DNA of 64,000 bases from Druceiella hillmani. Lineage: Eukaryota; Arthropoda; Insecta; Lepidoptera; Hepialidae. Positions 13,185-33,277 of the stretch are shown one piece after another. Positions within the stretch are counted from its first letter, which is position 1. Each line of letters starts with the position of its first letter. The notes under the pieces were generated by a model. That model saw nothing but the letters and a program-made list of their open reading frames with translations. It did no database searches and was not told the DNA's origin. Where the stretch lies: contig JAYKKI010000038.1 of NCBI GenBank assembly GCA_039881145.1, positions 7,574,501-7,638,500 on the forward strand, given 5' to 3'. The translations under genes and the position numbers were made by a program.

Positions 13185-15000
13185 CATATATATAACAATA
13201 ATAATAAAGAAACGACACGAAACCAAAAAATGATGGAAATATTACTGTAGGTAGTAAGAAATTAAAAAGATATGAAATAAATATGGATAACCAACTAGAT
13301 AATATACCAGGCTAGAAAAAATATATGTGTCCGAACCTTATTTTCCTAACAGAAGAAAGATGTTTCCAACATTTACGAAAACTAAAGTATATTGCTGAAA
13401 TCTGAAAATGACTACCTGGGTAACTCAACATGAAATTATTCAAGAGGTAAAATAGCAAAAGCGCTCATTAAAGAGCGGCCAAAGCTACTAGACGAGCGTT
13501 TCTAGGAGATTCAACAAGGCGTGAAGAATAGCAGCTAAACCGAGGTAACTCGCATTGCTAATTAACATGATTATGAAATATGATAATACATTGCATAGCA
13601 GCTGGTTTTCCATAGACTTTATGCTCATGATCTATCTGTCCAAGTAGCCCAGACAATTAAGTAGTGAAAGGCTTAAAGAATAACACACTGGCAAATACAA
13701 TGATTTTATTTGTACTAGGTAAATTTTTACTTGGCAAATGCAATGGATTTATTTTTAATTGGTTAAACACCAACAGCCTTATATGCTGGATTTAATTGAA
13801 ATTCATCAGAATGATATCATATTATAAACTGTATCATTATGTGATGTTACGTTTTTAATTTCAAATTATTATTTTTGTTTATTTTCGTAGAAACATATTT
13901 ATTATATTCACAACTTGGTATAAAAACGTTAAAAAAGTTAACAAAGTACCATTGGGCGTAAGATAATTCTATAATTAATAATATTCCAAAACAATACAAT
14001 GGCTGTAATCACGTAGTCGAACACCAAATAGTAAAACACAATCTAAATGTGGTATAATCCACAGCAACTTGCGACATATTAATTTTATTACCATATTAAA
14101 ACACAATTAACAAACAATCCAATTTCTTATACGTATATAAAATATACGTATATAAAATAACGCATACATGTAAAAATACACGGGCACACGCTATATATAT
14201 TCTTCGCACTGAGTTTAAGTGCAGACGGTCAACAAGATGCTAGCGATCAACTTGGCAATGTCGCGCGCATTCCTGAAGTGACACTACACTCGCTGACGGA
14301 TCGATCGATGTCTTCCTATCTAGCTGATTTATTATCGATCAGCTCTAATGATAGCTGACCTATCAATGAAAATTCAATTTGACATTGTCGTACAAAACGC
14401 TTGTCTGATTATTAAGATGTAGATCCGTCCAAGCGAGGGCATACTACTAGAATAATTTGAGTTGCCATTGTGTGTCAATGAAATTGAAGGAAACATTTGA
14501 AAAATCTTCAGTAGTAGTTTCAGTAGTAAACTGCTGCTCAATCGGTAAAAGGTATGTTGTATTGTCTCTGAATGCAAGTCTGTACACGAAACTTGATTTT
14601 TTCCTATGTCAGTGAAGTCGTATAATGGACGTCCTACAAGTCGATAAAATAGAAATGAGAAATTCACGCGGTGCGCCATAAAGATAACAGATCAAGACAT
14701 AATAACACTACCTGGTGCATAAAAGACATAAAAAGATCCACAGGAAGAGCGACAATACACAGTAACTTGGCATGAAATAGAGTGTGTTCTTGCCTAACAG
14801 TCGTGACAGGATTATTTTTAATTTATATAATGATAACAGGATTATTTGTAATGTATATTGGAAATCTACTTCCAATAATAAAAGCGATGTAACTAATGTA
14901 GCCCACCCTTAATTCATTGTTGTATATTGCAAACAAAAACTAAGATTGAGCTTTATTAGGCACGTGAATTCTTGAAGTGAAAACTTCTTTTGCTCACCTT
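13184..15000. other. AT-rich, no gene recognised
   Basis: A 101-codon minus frame at 14,679-14,374 has no recognised domain. Clustered gatcgatcgat words near 14,300 are the only notable composition change. Confidence 0.45.
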
Positions 15001-15196
15001 GACGAAATTTTTTTGTTGGGAAAAGATTTGCACTTTCTGTATACTCGACGGTAAGCCGAGTATGGCCGAACGGCTCGATTTCTTGTATGCTAGGTCGAGT
15101 GCGACCGAACGAGATGAATATAGAGCGGTCCAATATCAAAATTGTTCTGTTGTATGGATCGAGACGTGGAAGGTAAGAACAGACTTCACAAGATAA

Positions 15197-15295
15197 CTCC
15201 AATTCTTTTGTTTCACCTTCGGGGTGTCTCCAATTCTTTTGTTTCGTTCTTCCTAACAAGACGACTTACAAGACGACTCAAATTCTTTTGTTTCG
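15197..15295. repeat. Short direct repeats ccaattcttttgtttc (x3)
   Basis: Three copies at about 15,199, 15,229 and 15,277, each preceded by gactc/gtctc and followed by gcctt or a similar sequence. Upstream, gtcgag..gaccgaacgag-type units are also duplicated. The 116-codon minus frame at 15,259-14,909 spans these repeats and is not recognised as a gene. Confidence 0.6.
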
Positions 15296-15404
15296 CCTTC
15301 AACTCCAAGCCCTGCCCTTGATACATTTTCCGAATATTTTGGCTCAAGAAAATAGCTAACGCAAACTTGCTAGAACGATATAGGGGAATTCTTGCTGAGC
15401 GTCA

Positions 15405-15600
15405 AGTAAAGAGCTGCAAATGGAATTGGATTGGCTATAGACTAAAAAGGGAATACGTTCTTATCCTCATAGAAGCTTTCAGCTGGAACTCTCGAGAGAA
15501 GAAGAAACGTGGTGTTATCGTGATGAAGCACCATGAATGGCCTTTGCCCCAGCGAAGGAATATAGGATATGAAAAGAGGCAAATATCTTCAAAGACACTT
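15405..15600 (+). mobile_element. Non-LTR retrotransposon C-terminal scrap
   Basis: The 101-codon frame at 15,367-15,672 contains KWNWIGYRLKRE (15,418 onward), EAFSWNSREKKKRG and later QRRNIGYEK. This resembles the common end of RTE-like proteins (WKWIGHTLRR...ALxWNPQGKRKRGRP). Only this short block is recognisable; frame ends are arbitrary. Confidence 0.55.
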
Positions 15601-15679
15601 TATAGTAATAATAACACCAAGAGGATCCGAATTAGTTATTTCGTCACTTTGGTCAGTGAATTATTGACGTAGCGATAAA

Positions 15680-18600
15680 AAAATGATTAAGGTATGGTAT
15701 GCGACGGAAGTCTGAACTCGAATCTCGATCCTTGTATTTCCTTGTAATCTGGATCCTTCTTTGATTTTTAACGTAATTTTTTAGAAAAAAGAATATTTAT
15801 TTCTAGAATTCAAATAAAACTCCCTCTCTCCTCTCTTCATCCTCGGGGTATGCTCAGTACATAACTCCACGTTTATAATGAAGATATCTTCTTTTTATGC
15901 AAATGTATTTATTTATTATGTGGTGTGGTGTAATTGCGAAACATTTATAGATTAATTGAGTTTATTTGTATCATTAATATATCATATTTACTATGTTATT
16001 ATTTGGTGTCAAAGTGAATAAAATATGATCAGATGAATGTGCTCTGTGTTGGGTTTGTTCGCTTGTCTTCGTGAATGTGTAGGTAGTACACGATAACTAT
16101 TAATGTTAATTATTTTTGTTTTTTTTTAATTTTCGTATTGAACATTTCCAACAATACCACTGTGTGATTACATTGGTTGCCAAAGTTTTCATTTCTACAT
16201 CATGGTATTTAGCTCACCATTTTCTTTAGTATTAGCATCATTTAGAAGACATAGAGATGAAAATTTATTTTAGAACGACTTACCATCCGGCGCTCAGACG
16301 GCCAGTGGTCGACGGAAGAGCGCCATTCGGCGTCCACTTTATAGTAATTCTATAAAGTATTGCATAGTAATATTTTTTACGGCAGTGCTGCTTATAAATC
16401 CAATAAATACAATGAATGCATCGTCGTTTATTAATGCCACTATTTCGCACCCATATAATAACTCATTAGGGTCTAATAAACGTTTTATGTATACAGAAAT
16501 ATTCACACTTAAATCTTTGCTCTTTCCGTAATTCATTATAATGAGGGAGTATTGCCTAAATATGTAAAACGCTGACGAAATAATATATCTGCCCTGAAAT
16601 GCGGTTCCAAACCTAACAATTGGTGGTGGCGCCTCTGGGGAAAGTTGACCCAGTATTATTACCTCATTTTAAATATAAACGTGAATATAATTTTATTTAA
16701 CCAAGAGAAATAGTTGTATTTAATACCTTGAGTTTATTTACACATGTGGAATAAAAGTATATTTGAATAAATCTAGTAAAATAACTATTTTTCTTGAGAC
16801 TAGTTATATATAAAAAAATATAAAATTTACTCGGCATTTAGAATTTTGCTTTTATTGAAATTTCTTCATTAATTTGACACATTCCTTTTTCTTAATAATA
16901 ACCGCTTTACTCCGAAGTCCATATTTCATTTACTTTATCAAAATTGCTATCATCACTAAATAAATTTAGCTAGCGCCTCCAATAAAAATGTTAAATTATC
17001 GAGAAGTAATTTGATTAAAATGTACTAAATAACTTTTAAATTCACCTGATAAAGGCTGTAAAACCGAGTATGATACGAAAATAATCCAATAATCGAAATA
17101 ATGCATATTAGCTATTGTGTGCATACCTTAAACCAAAATTAAGGCATTTCCATAATACATAATACATAAGAGTTAAATTATAATACCTACATATTGGTGT
17201 TAAGTAAAGGAAAGAAACACTAAGATATTATTTCCAGTTTGGCCATTGTGGAAATGTATGACAAGTTATAGAAAAGAACTTTCGTCAAAATGAAATTTTC
17301 TAATACACGAAACATAAATGTTACAGGAATACTAAATGATAAATGTCTCAAAATCATAACTGTAAAGTTTAACTTAAAAAAATTTGCTAAATATCAAAAT
17401 TTCTTGTATTTATTACGCAGATGGTTGGTCACATAAATAATGTGGTTCTTCATATTGTATATTAAGTTTTCTTTTTAAATTTTTTAAAAGTTCATTAAAT
17501 GAGAAAAGTTAGAACTATTCTACTTTTGAACGTGAAATTCTATTCTTGGCATCGTTTTTAAAGAATTTTTAAAAATTTTAAATGTTAATAAACATTTTGT
17601 GTTTATTAAACTGCATCTTCCGGAACGGAATTTACCGTTTGATATTGAACCGGTTAATTCTATATTACTATTATTCACATATCATACGAAATCAAATGTC
17701 TTATTGGAAGTAACTAACGGGTGCTTCTATTTGCTTCTGACTGTTAGACTATCGATCCTTGTCTCTATTGTTATTCCTAATTCAGATGATCCTACACTTT
17801 GAATGTAAATTCCGGGTGTTTTAATTTTTTCCTTTGCCAGAAATATTTTTAATGTTATTATTATTTATTATTTTTTATTATTATCAATTAAAATAAGTTC
17901 ATAAGCGAGTATGGTTTTGTTATTAAATTTATAATTAAATCGTATTTATGTATATCTAATGAATTAGCAGCGCCCACTTTTACATGAAGAATACCTAGTC
18001 ACGAATTGACTAAAAATCGTATCATAAATCAAACCTAATCTACAAAGTTAATAAAAAAAACTAATATGGTAAACACAAGTTACATTCTATACTTTAATTT
18101 GCAATGTTAATTAAAGATTAATATGTGGACTACAAAGAATTTTTACATGCAAAATAATTGGTGCTTCATAAAAAAAATTATAACTGCTTTTATAGTTACG
18201 GCTCCTGGCATATAGGACATTTTTTAACAAAAGAAAATGAGAAACGACAGATTTACCTTAGACAAAAATGTATATATACACACATATGATGACAAGGATG
18301 CCGTTCTTCTAAAATAACCGTGGTGTTTTTCAAAATCGTTACCATTTTCTATTCCCAGAAATAACTTTAAGTCTATAATAATAAAACCGCCAATTTCAAG
18401 TGTTAACTCTATTAAAGTTCACATTCGCAATTATTTATAAATAATTTGAAATAAAGCACAAAATATTGAATGAATTTATACCTATTTTGACACATGTTTT
18501 TCTCGTTTTCCGTTTTAACTTTCACTTGTTCCTGCATTAGCCATGTGGACCACTTAACCAATATAGGATTAGCTCTATATTGTTTAAAATGTTACACGAT

Positions 18601-19080
18601 TGTATTTATAATTGATCGTGCCACTTTTTATTCTAAACCGTCAGCACGTTCAGAAAGATATCCATTACTTCATATATAGCACGGTCATACCAACATTCAC
18701 GTGTAATCCTAGATAACTACAGTACATACACACTTTCTAGTTAGTAATTATATGCTCATTGGATTAGTTTCATTCATTGATTCAATTTATTATCAACTAG
18801 TAATTTTACATACTCTCGGCGCAATAAATTTGGTGTAAAAACACATATTTTAAGAATGTTCTAAATTATGATTGGTACTATTCCCACCTTCCACCCGGGT
18901 TGTCAAACGCTGCCACCCAACAATGTTAAGTACTATCGCTTCTCAATGAGCCATTAAGTACCTCCGTTTTCCCTAGGACGCTTTTGGCGAACGCTATAAA
19001 TGATTCAAAGATCGATCCATATTGGTCGATCGATTGGTTGGATCGATCCATGGTTGAGCCAAGTTACGGTGGCTAAAAAA
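15680..19080. other. AT-rich, no gene recognised
   Basis: A small GC-rich inverted patch near 16,288 (ggcgct...agcgcc) and ttggtggtggcgcctctggg near 16,620 could be remnants of an LTR-element primer site, but no LTR is seen. Nothing else. Confidence 0.4.
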
Positions 19081-19083
19081 CCC

Positions 19084-20560
19084 TCATCCTAACGGTTCGC
19101 AATATTCTATTCTACTGTTATACTGACGGATGCTCTCAATTAATACTCTACGCGAATTATCATGCTCACTGCAATCGAACACAACACGATTCGCGTCCTG
19201 CGTATCGAAACCATAGGAACACGCCAAGCTATCTCGCAATGCAAAAATAAAAATAGGCAGTGCGGAAGGCAACTTATACGTCAAGAACTGTAAAGTGTAA
19301 AAATCGCTATTAAGCCACATTTTTTTTAATTGCTCAGAATCTTTGAGAAACAATAACCTAGTGTTTTCCCAACTGGAATCGGCGAGGTCCACCTTGATTG
19401 CCCGCCTCGAGCTAGACTAAAATTTGCCACCCGTTCTACAATCGCGAGATCGACAGACAGAAGACCTGTCAAAATCGTCAAAGTATCCGTTGAGCAGATC
19501 CTGCAAGTATAACCCATCTTACTTGGGACCAAAGTATAACTCGCTTTACCCAATGCGCCACGAAATTCATACCTTTCGCACATAGCCTGATATACCGAGG
19601 TATATTGCCATATATATGACCGAGGGTAGGTCTGTATATATTAGCTTTCGTAGAACTTCCAGGGCTCTGCTACAACAGTAGTTCTTTTTGGTGGGCCTGG
19701 ACGGACCGTTCCCAACCACCTCTCGGTACTAGAAACAGCCTGAATTGGAACTCAACGGCCATGTCATTGGGGCAAGCTAAATGTTTTTTTTAATTATCGA
19801 CCTTTAGGTGTAAAATTTGGAAAACTGACTTCATGGTTACCTTATCATCATTCTTGGCATCTTATCCTGATCAAGCTACTGGTTCGCGCTGTTCTTCTAG
19901 TTTGAAGCGCGCCTGGGTCTCAATAGAGAATAAAATTACTCTATGATTCCTCGAGAAGACGTCCGGTTCGACCCTCCAGTTGCGCACATCTCCCGCAAAC
20001 TCACTCGAAAGGAGAGTGATATCAATATTTCTCTCCCAAGGTATGCGAGAACGTTGCGGACATCCCGAGCAAATACAGAAGGAGGCCGTTCTGGTATATG
20101 AAATACTCCAGGATTTATCCATGCAGGTTGGAGCAGATCGAGAACCATTGGCAAGACTGCGTGTTGGCGACCGCCCAAATAACTACCGGATTTCACCTGA
20201 TACAGCGAAGAACAGTGTTAACAAGCTCGCAAAAAATTTCGGTGACCATTCAATACTGAAAATAAATGCCACTTATAAAAAAATGTACCGGGTTGAGAAA
20301 CATTTAGGTCACTACGCAGTGTTCATTAAATAAGTGCTCCAAGAATAGGTCGCCCATTCTTTTCGAATCTAGCTGCCTCAGGGTTGAGTGCCCTCTCCAG
20401 AACAAAGAAGAGTCTTGTACTCAGTTGAGATAAATATATAATATACTTGTAATCATTTTCCTCTACTTCAAATTCTTCGCCCCCTCTCTTATTTCCGTTT
20501 GGCTGATATCGAGACGCGAGGACGTCCTGGGCTACTCTTCCCTGGGACAAGCTCATAACA
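19084..20560 (-). mobile_element. R1-clade-like non-LTR retrotransposon fossil
   Basis: Minus strand, 5' to 3'. 20,556-20,326 is a charged 76-codon frame that may be the end of ORF1. 20,196-19,871 is the end of the APE-type endonuclease in two frames: FHIPERPPSVFARDVRNVLA, then NIDITLLSSEFAGDVRNW and SRNHRVILFSIE, equivalent to the S-x-N-I-D-V-T-L and SDH blocks. 19,583-19,326 has CRICSTDTLTILTGLLSVDL with AIVERV, the post-RT region. 19,392-19,084 has FYTLQFLTYKLP, FALRDSLACSYGFD and VVFDCSEHDNSRRVLI, the C-terminal Cys-containing domain. The RT itself is deleted (only about 270 bp between EN and post-RT parts). Confidence 0.75.
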
Positions 20561-20904
20561 TCTCTGATGAACTTTGTGATTACTGCTTCCTGATCGACGA
20601 GGACTTTTCGGGAGTTGGCTGGGGTCTTAGAGCGCTGTTTTTGGGCCCTCTTTTTTGTGTGTGCATGTGTGTGGGGGAGGAGGTGTCTTCCTTATCACTT
20701 ATATTGTCACCCTCTTATTATATTGAAATAAAATAAGCAGATCACAATTCGCGCACGATATACTATTATAATAATAATTTCATATAAACTATTACTAAAC
20801 CAACGACCGTGGACACTACTATTACTAAACTAACGAACCCAGTGACACCACAGGAAACGTAAATAAGTTTAATCCAACAGTCCATACCAAACCTATCCCA
20901 GTTC

Positions 20905-21100
20905 GGCTAAGTGTTCGCGCTGTTACGGTTAGACTAAATAAAATCAAATAAAATAAACAAATAAAGGCCGAAGACAAATACGGCCAAAGTTTCGGTAACG
21001 GTTCGCGCAGTTAGACTTAAGTAAATAAAAAATAAATATAATAATAAATTCAGTCAAGTTCCGCAATGGTTCGCGCTGTCCATTGCGACACTAGAAAAAA
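20905..21100. repeat. Degenerate repeat around gttcgcgc (x3)
   Basis: ggttcgcgc(t/a)gtt..agact plus AT-rich aataaa runs recur at about 20,911, 21,001 and 21,068. It lies beyond the 5' side of the R1-like fossil and could be its 5' UTR repeats; unproven. Confidence 0.5.
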
Positions 21101-21542
21101 TTAATTGTAAGTGCTAAAGTATGTAAATGTGAATGGGGTATAAAATTTATAAAAAACATTTATTAAACATTAAAAATAACCATCGACGTCTAATGGGAAA
21201 TTTTAAAACTATCCATAGCAACGTCACTGTCAATTAAGTAATAGAAGTGTTGAATACTATATAATATGGATGATGCGAACTGCAGACGTTAACCATGTGT
21301 CGAAGGTTTGCAACAGTTAAGTTTTATTGAAATTCGTTCAGCAGCTTTACGCGATGCGCGCATAAACACGGTCTCGTTACGTTTTATTATATGACCTCAG
21401 TGATAGAAATTCGACCGTAATTCATTAAAACGTTAAGTTAAGTTAAACGTAAATTATTTGGCGACAATCTTTACTCTATGCAACTGTTTGACCACAGACT
21501 GTGTTTGACATCGCATGAGCGTAAACATTGAATCTTTTAATG

Positions 21543-21596
21543 TATTTGTAACACACATTATATACACATATATACATATATATACATATATGTATA
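21543..21596. repeat. Imperfect TA/CA microsatellite
   Basis: tatacacatata and tacatatata repeats; an 85-codon minus frame through it is an artefact. Confidence 0.85.
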
Positions 21597-22352
21597 ATTT
21601 TATTAGAAGGAATGAACAAATATTTTGATAACAATTTACTAAAACATTTATAGTCTTGTTACTCATAAAGTTAAAAAGTGTGAGTGAAGTTAAATAATTA
21701 TGTCTTAACACCTTAACATTAAAAAAACGTGAATAAACAATTGCAAAAAAATCAGACGTGACTCAAATTTATGTTTAATGTTCAATTAAAATGTTTGTTA
21801 CTAAATTTATTAATGTTAATGCAAATACCTCATCCGTATAAATTTATTATGTATTAACTAAAGTGAACTTCCACTTTGGGCGTGGCAGCTCGTTACGAAA
21901 CTGTGTGATGGAAGTGCTGCCAAAGTAAATACAACTAATGACCATAGTAAGCAGTGTCATCAATCGTACTTGCTCATATATAAATGTGTACGAGTCGACC
22001 ACGTTTTATTAGATATCACTTCATCAGTTATTAGATTTGATATTAAGGAGATTGATTCTAAATTTTAATCTATTATTTTGCAGAGAACGCTATTCATTCT
22101 TATTTTGTAATATTGTTTGAAAGGTAAAATTTAACTTCGCCTTTCAAAAAAAAACGAGTGTGCTTTAGGTCACACGACTGAAGTAAAACTTCAAATTCAC
22201 AAAATATGAACTTTAAAATGAATTTACAATTTTATTCACTTTAAACGTAGAATATTTAATGTATTGAACAAAATAATAATTTATAAAATTGTTCAAGAAC
22301 GAAATGAAATTACAAAATAATAAAAAAATCACCGTTCGCGTAACGCTAGCAA

Positions 22353-22358
<6 letters not shown>

Positions 22359-22437
<79 letters not shown>

Positions 22438-22447
22438 TATATATATT
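22359..22447. repeat. (AT)n microsatellite with one C interruption
   Basis: About 89 bp of AT dinucleotide. Frames of Tyr-Ile repeats on both strands are artefacts. Confidence 0.98.
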
Positions 22448-22453
22448 TCATGC

Positions 22454-22632
22454 ACTGGCTATGAGAGGAAGAGAGAAAGAAAATGTGCACGCGCACTGCT
22501 CTCTCTAGCTCCTACAGTGTGATACTAATAGGCTTGCACTGTGTCTTAAATATACGAGACATAGGTGACTGGCTATGAAAGAAAGAGAAAAAGAAAATGT
22601 GCGCTCGCACCTCTCTCTCTTGTCCCTACAGT
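22454..22632. repeat. Tandem duplication, 114-bp period
   Basis: actggctatgaragraagag with a following purine run, gtgc..cgcac, a ctctctct run and ctacagt occurs at 22,454 and again at 22,568. It is followed by further ct-rich sequence to 22,700. Overlapping short frames are composition artefacts. Confidence 0.8.
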
Positions 22633-22639
22633 AATATAC

Positions 22640-25105
22640 GAAACGTAACTCTCTCTCTCTTTCTGTCTTCACTAACTTATATCTCCCTCTCAACTTCCGT
22701 TCGCCTCGCCCGATCACACTTTTCGTAATGCTCTCGTCACGCATTCACCAGCTTACTCCCCAAGTCAAGCGTGCGTAAAGAAGTTTTCCTTCAAAAATAT
22801 TAAATTTACAACAAAATAGACTTATCTATAACAGACCAAGTTCGTGTCAGAATACATATAAAGTAGGAATCTTAAGTTCGAATAAAATCAACATTTTTTT
22901 CAGATTCATCAAACAAAAAAAAAGGGGCCAGGTTGCACGTCATTTTGCTGTTTAATTTTTAACAAACGGGGCTCACTATTAAACGATTGTTTATTAAATC
23001 ACAATTTAATTTTAAAATAATCTATCGAATGGTATTTTACTCGATGCAGTATGTATGCAAAAAATTGTCCTTCATTTACATGCATTTACAGGCACATTAA
23101 AAAAAACTAAAACATTGCTATATTTTACTTAAGATCTCCATATGAAACACCTGTTTGCAAAAGGTTACATATGTAGGTTTGAAACTAGAAATTATAAAAG
23201 TGTGACAGATGGACAGACGGGTCGTTATGATGAATTATAATGGTTCCTTCTATCACTACGGATCTCTAGAAACTTTGAATGCAAAAACAAATATAGGAGA
23301 ATTATTATTTTCAATGGACACCATGACAATGGATTTACCGAATCAAAATTTGTAAACTTTTACGAAAATCTGAATTGTATAGTTGTGCCCACAACTTCAC
23401 GGCCAAATCTAGTAACGATGCATTTTTTCTAAGGAATCAAGTTTCAACATTCAATATTACAATGTTTAAGATTAAAGTTCAATATTTGTTGAATTCTCCA
23501 TTAAACACTAACTTTCAACCACGACTTTTAATATGATCTGGAAGACACGCGTACACGTAACAATCTCCGTTTCTCTTTCCGCGACGTCCAGCTTTTTTAT
23601 AATATAGCCGACGCGCGACTGGAGTTTACTCCTTAAGTACGATTGTCTTGGAATGTATAAAACAGGTAACACTGTAAATAAATATAAATATTAATATCAT
23701 TAAATGTAAATGGAAAATACTTGCCAATATAATTATTTTCAATTAAAACACAAATGATCGAGAACAAATTTATTATAGAGTCAACTATTATTATATTTAT
23801 TATACGAGTTAAATATTATTACTATTTATTTTTATGAGTAAACTCCAACAAGACAAATAGTGAAAAGAATGTTCGGTGTTTGGAAAAAGCGATTCTCATG
23901 TCTCAGCCATGGTATGGGTAATAAGTTGACTACCATAGTCAATACCACTGTTACATAGCATAGCTATTTATATATATAAACAGCTTCCCGAGAAAACTTG
24001 AAGAAGTTATCAACGTTCCAATTCCCTTGGATATAGATTCGGGATTTGCGAGGCGACAAGCTTTTATTGAATCAAATTTTGCAAACGGTTAAGACTTTTG
24101 CAAAATGATCTGCAAGTTTAACATTAGTAGAGCATATATTACTTTTAAATACCGATAAACATTAAGCTAATATGTGTGTCATTTGGATTTGTTTAAGGAA
24201 TATTTTTAATTTTTACACTTTATCTATGTACTTACTCGGTTTACTGCTAGACTTGCTTCATTTGTTTTCAATCAAGACTTTATAAGGCAAATATTATTAG
24301 TAATGTTTGATCGGATTCGGTATTATTTTTTCGTTTACTATTTATATTAATTCTTTATCAACTGGAATGACATCACACCTTTAACATTAACAAACATATA
24401 ATTCATTTCAAAATATTTAGATGATATTAAAAATACTTGTATCCACAGAACTTGTATCATTATGTGTCTACAGGGAAGTAGCACCAATTAGAAATTAGGG
24501 ATAAATTGCCTTAGCACTACTTTAATTTAGGAAGTTACTAATACTTATTATAATAAGTTACGAATACTTATTTATTTTTCACATTTGGTAATTTAATAAA
24601 TTCTTACAAAAACATATGTTGCATTTTCAAACATTATTTATAGTATTACACATTGGAATTAAACAATTCTTTTATTGAAATTCAATCTGACTAGCGACAT
24701 GATTTCCTTTACTTATAGCTAGAATACTAAAATATGCATTAAAATTAGTATGCACTAGGTGGTTAATTTAACCTATGGTTAGAATTTTAAAATATGCATT
24801 CAATTAGTTACCACTAGATGATATAAACCAGTGACTGCTTTAATTCAGGAAATTATCGAAACATATTTATTCTTCACATTCGTTAACACACCATTTCATT
24901 GAACATTTGTTTTATCAATCTCTTATCAAATTGTAATGTATAGTATATCGACCCTTATTAACAAACTTGACAACATAAATTCGACTTTAACAATTATTAA
25001 ACAAATTTTTGTGTAAGATCACAAATATAAACTTTAACATTTTTTAGCTTTTAAATGTTTCAAAATAATGACTATATAATTTTTTATTAAAAATTTAACT
25101 GTCTG
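22640..25105. other. AT-rich, no gene recognised
   Basis: No coding, RNA or repeat feature that I can support. Confidence 0.45.
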
Positions 25106-26270
25106 TTGTGAACTTACCCTTTCATTAATAATATCACTAGCATTAATTATTCAAGGAGGGGTTCTTTCTCTACTATTTCAATATTCATTGATGGGGTTGT
25201 TGGAAGTATACTTAATAATTATCATCTTTACGCTGATGATTTACAAATATACGCCCATACTGATTTAAGCTCCATAGCAACCGTTATCAATACCCTCATT
25301 GAAGACCTCGGTTCAGTCGGTCAGTGGGCTCATAAAATGAGTCTGTTAGTTAATCCAATTGAGTCTCAAGCTATCATAATTGGTAGCCAAAGACTGTTTT
25401 CCAAAATTAGGCTATCAGATCTGTCGTATCTAACATTAAATGGCATTAATTCAACTTGCGTCAACTATTAAATACTTGGGTCTACTGATCGATCAAAATC
25501 TTAACTGGCAGTCTCAAGCAAATGACGTAAGTCGTCTTAACTTCAGCAGTATGCATTCCCTCAAGCATTTTCAAAATTGTCTACACGTTCAAACCAAAGC
25601 TCACCTCTGTCAAATACTCTTACTGCCACTGCTTGACTACGATGATATATGCTATCCAGACTTGCTGAGTATCACCTTAGAAAATTAGAAGTCCTACAAA
25701 ATTTGGGCATCTGCTTTGTATTTGGTTGCAAAAATATGATCATGTATCTCAATTCAGAGCGCAACTTAAATGGACGGAAGTCCGTAATCAGCGCAATCTT
25801 TACATTCTTACACTTCTCTATAACATTTTGAATAATGCTACTTATCCAACTTAACTTAAAAGCAGATTTAGTTACTTATCTGCACACGGCGTAGGGCTAC
25901 GCTCTGAAAACCAGCTGATTCTCCTTTTCCGAAACATACAACCACCTTTTATGAAAAGTCTTTCACTGTCCAAGCTATAAGACTATGGAATCAACTAGAT
26001 CCGGATACCAGGAACTCGCTCTCCTTAAATGTATTCAAAGAGCGTCTGAGAAATTCCTTCCTCTGATAATTCCTCCATCCTACCGTTCCTAATTCCATTT
26101 TCTTCCCCATTTTCTTTGTTCCCAACCATCTCAAGATTTATAATTAACTATTTTTGTTTGTTTTGTATTATTCATATGTAGCTTAGTTTTGCTTATTTAT
26201 ATGTTATGACATTTTTTGTTATTTGTTATGTCCTAAGTTTTGTTTCTTTACTTAGTGTCTTACAGTCATT
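25106..26270 (+). mobile_element. Jockey-like non-LTR retrotransposon fossil, copy 2
   Basis: 5'-truncated copy. In frame from about 25,175: SIFIDGVVGSILNNYHLYADD, with the catalytic Y-A-D-D at 25,229-25,240, then LQIYAHTDLSSIATVINTL, QWAHKMSLLVNP and AIIIGSQRLFSKI. A stop at about 25,470 is followed by YLGLLIDQNLNWQSQANDVS in the frame 25,440-25,688, which ends in PLLDYDDICY. After more shifts comes VQAIRLWNQLDPDTRNSLSL ending near 26,064. The remaining 200 bp look like a 3' UTR. RT residues are preserved but the frame is broken at least four times. Confidence 0.85.
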
Positions 26271-27173
26271 CACATCACAAAATGTTTATATTTAAACAAT
26301 GTGATTGACTTGTAGAGATAGCTATCGTAGCGATATGTCCGTCACGTCCCAAGCGTTTTTTCGTCTTCACGCTTGCTCCGTCGGTGCGTTTATTTTCAAT
26401 TACATTTTTGAAAGGGACCAATATCTGTGTAGTTTCTTTTTCTTGTATTAATTTCACTACTTTGTTGGTAAACGCAATACTTTCAGCCAAAAAGAAATGA
26501 CGCTTACAACTTTAGTACTTGATATGTGCTTACAACTGTCAATAAATAATTCGATATGTCAAGATAGGCCTGAAATTAGCTAACGATTGATGCGCAGTCA
26601 AATCATAAATCTCCGATCAGCTAATCTTTAATTTTCCAAACTCGATTAGTTAATACTAGTTTAATATGTGTCTATTGAACCATCGAAGACAATACGACAA
26701 TTCATGTTAATTTAGACTTAGGTAATTGCGATTTAATCTAGTTTTACATTTCTTTAACGCTCTGAACTTATGAGTTTACTCCTCCTACAACTTCATATTG
26801 GGAGCTATATATGAAAATCGATTCTTAAGAAGTAAACTCCAATAGTGCTAAGGTGGATCCCGACAGCCACTGACGAATTAATAAATACATTATTAGATAT
26901 TGAGAACAAACTGTACGATACAAAAATTAAATGCTTTTATAACGCCATATACGGGGAAGAAAAAATAATGTTTCAGTGTTTTTAATATTCAGATAAAACT
27001 TTTGAGATGAAAATTATTTATTAATTCTTATTACGATCTATACGTATTAAATTTCATGACTATTATCAAATTGTAGTTATTAGAAAAAAAAGTAAAACAA
27101 AATTATTGTCATACTATTATTTATTTTTATAATATAAACCAAATAAATATAAAATGTTTTGGCTTACTGTTAG

Positions 27174-33277
<6,104 letters not shown>

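Noticed and set aside
16600..16680. LTR-element primer-binding site (ttggtggtggcgcc)
   Set aside because: No flanking LTR pair or coding remnant nearby.
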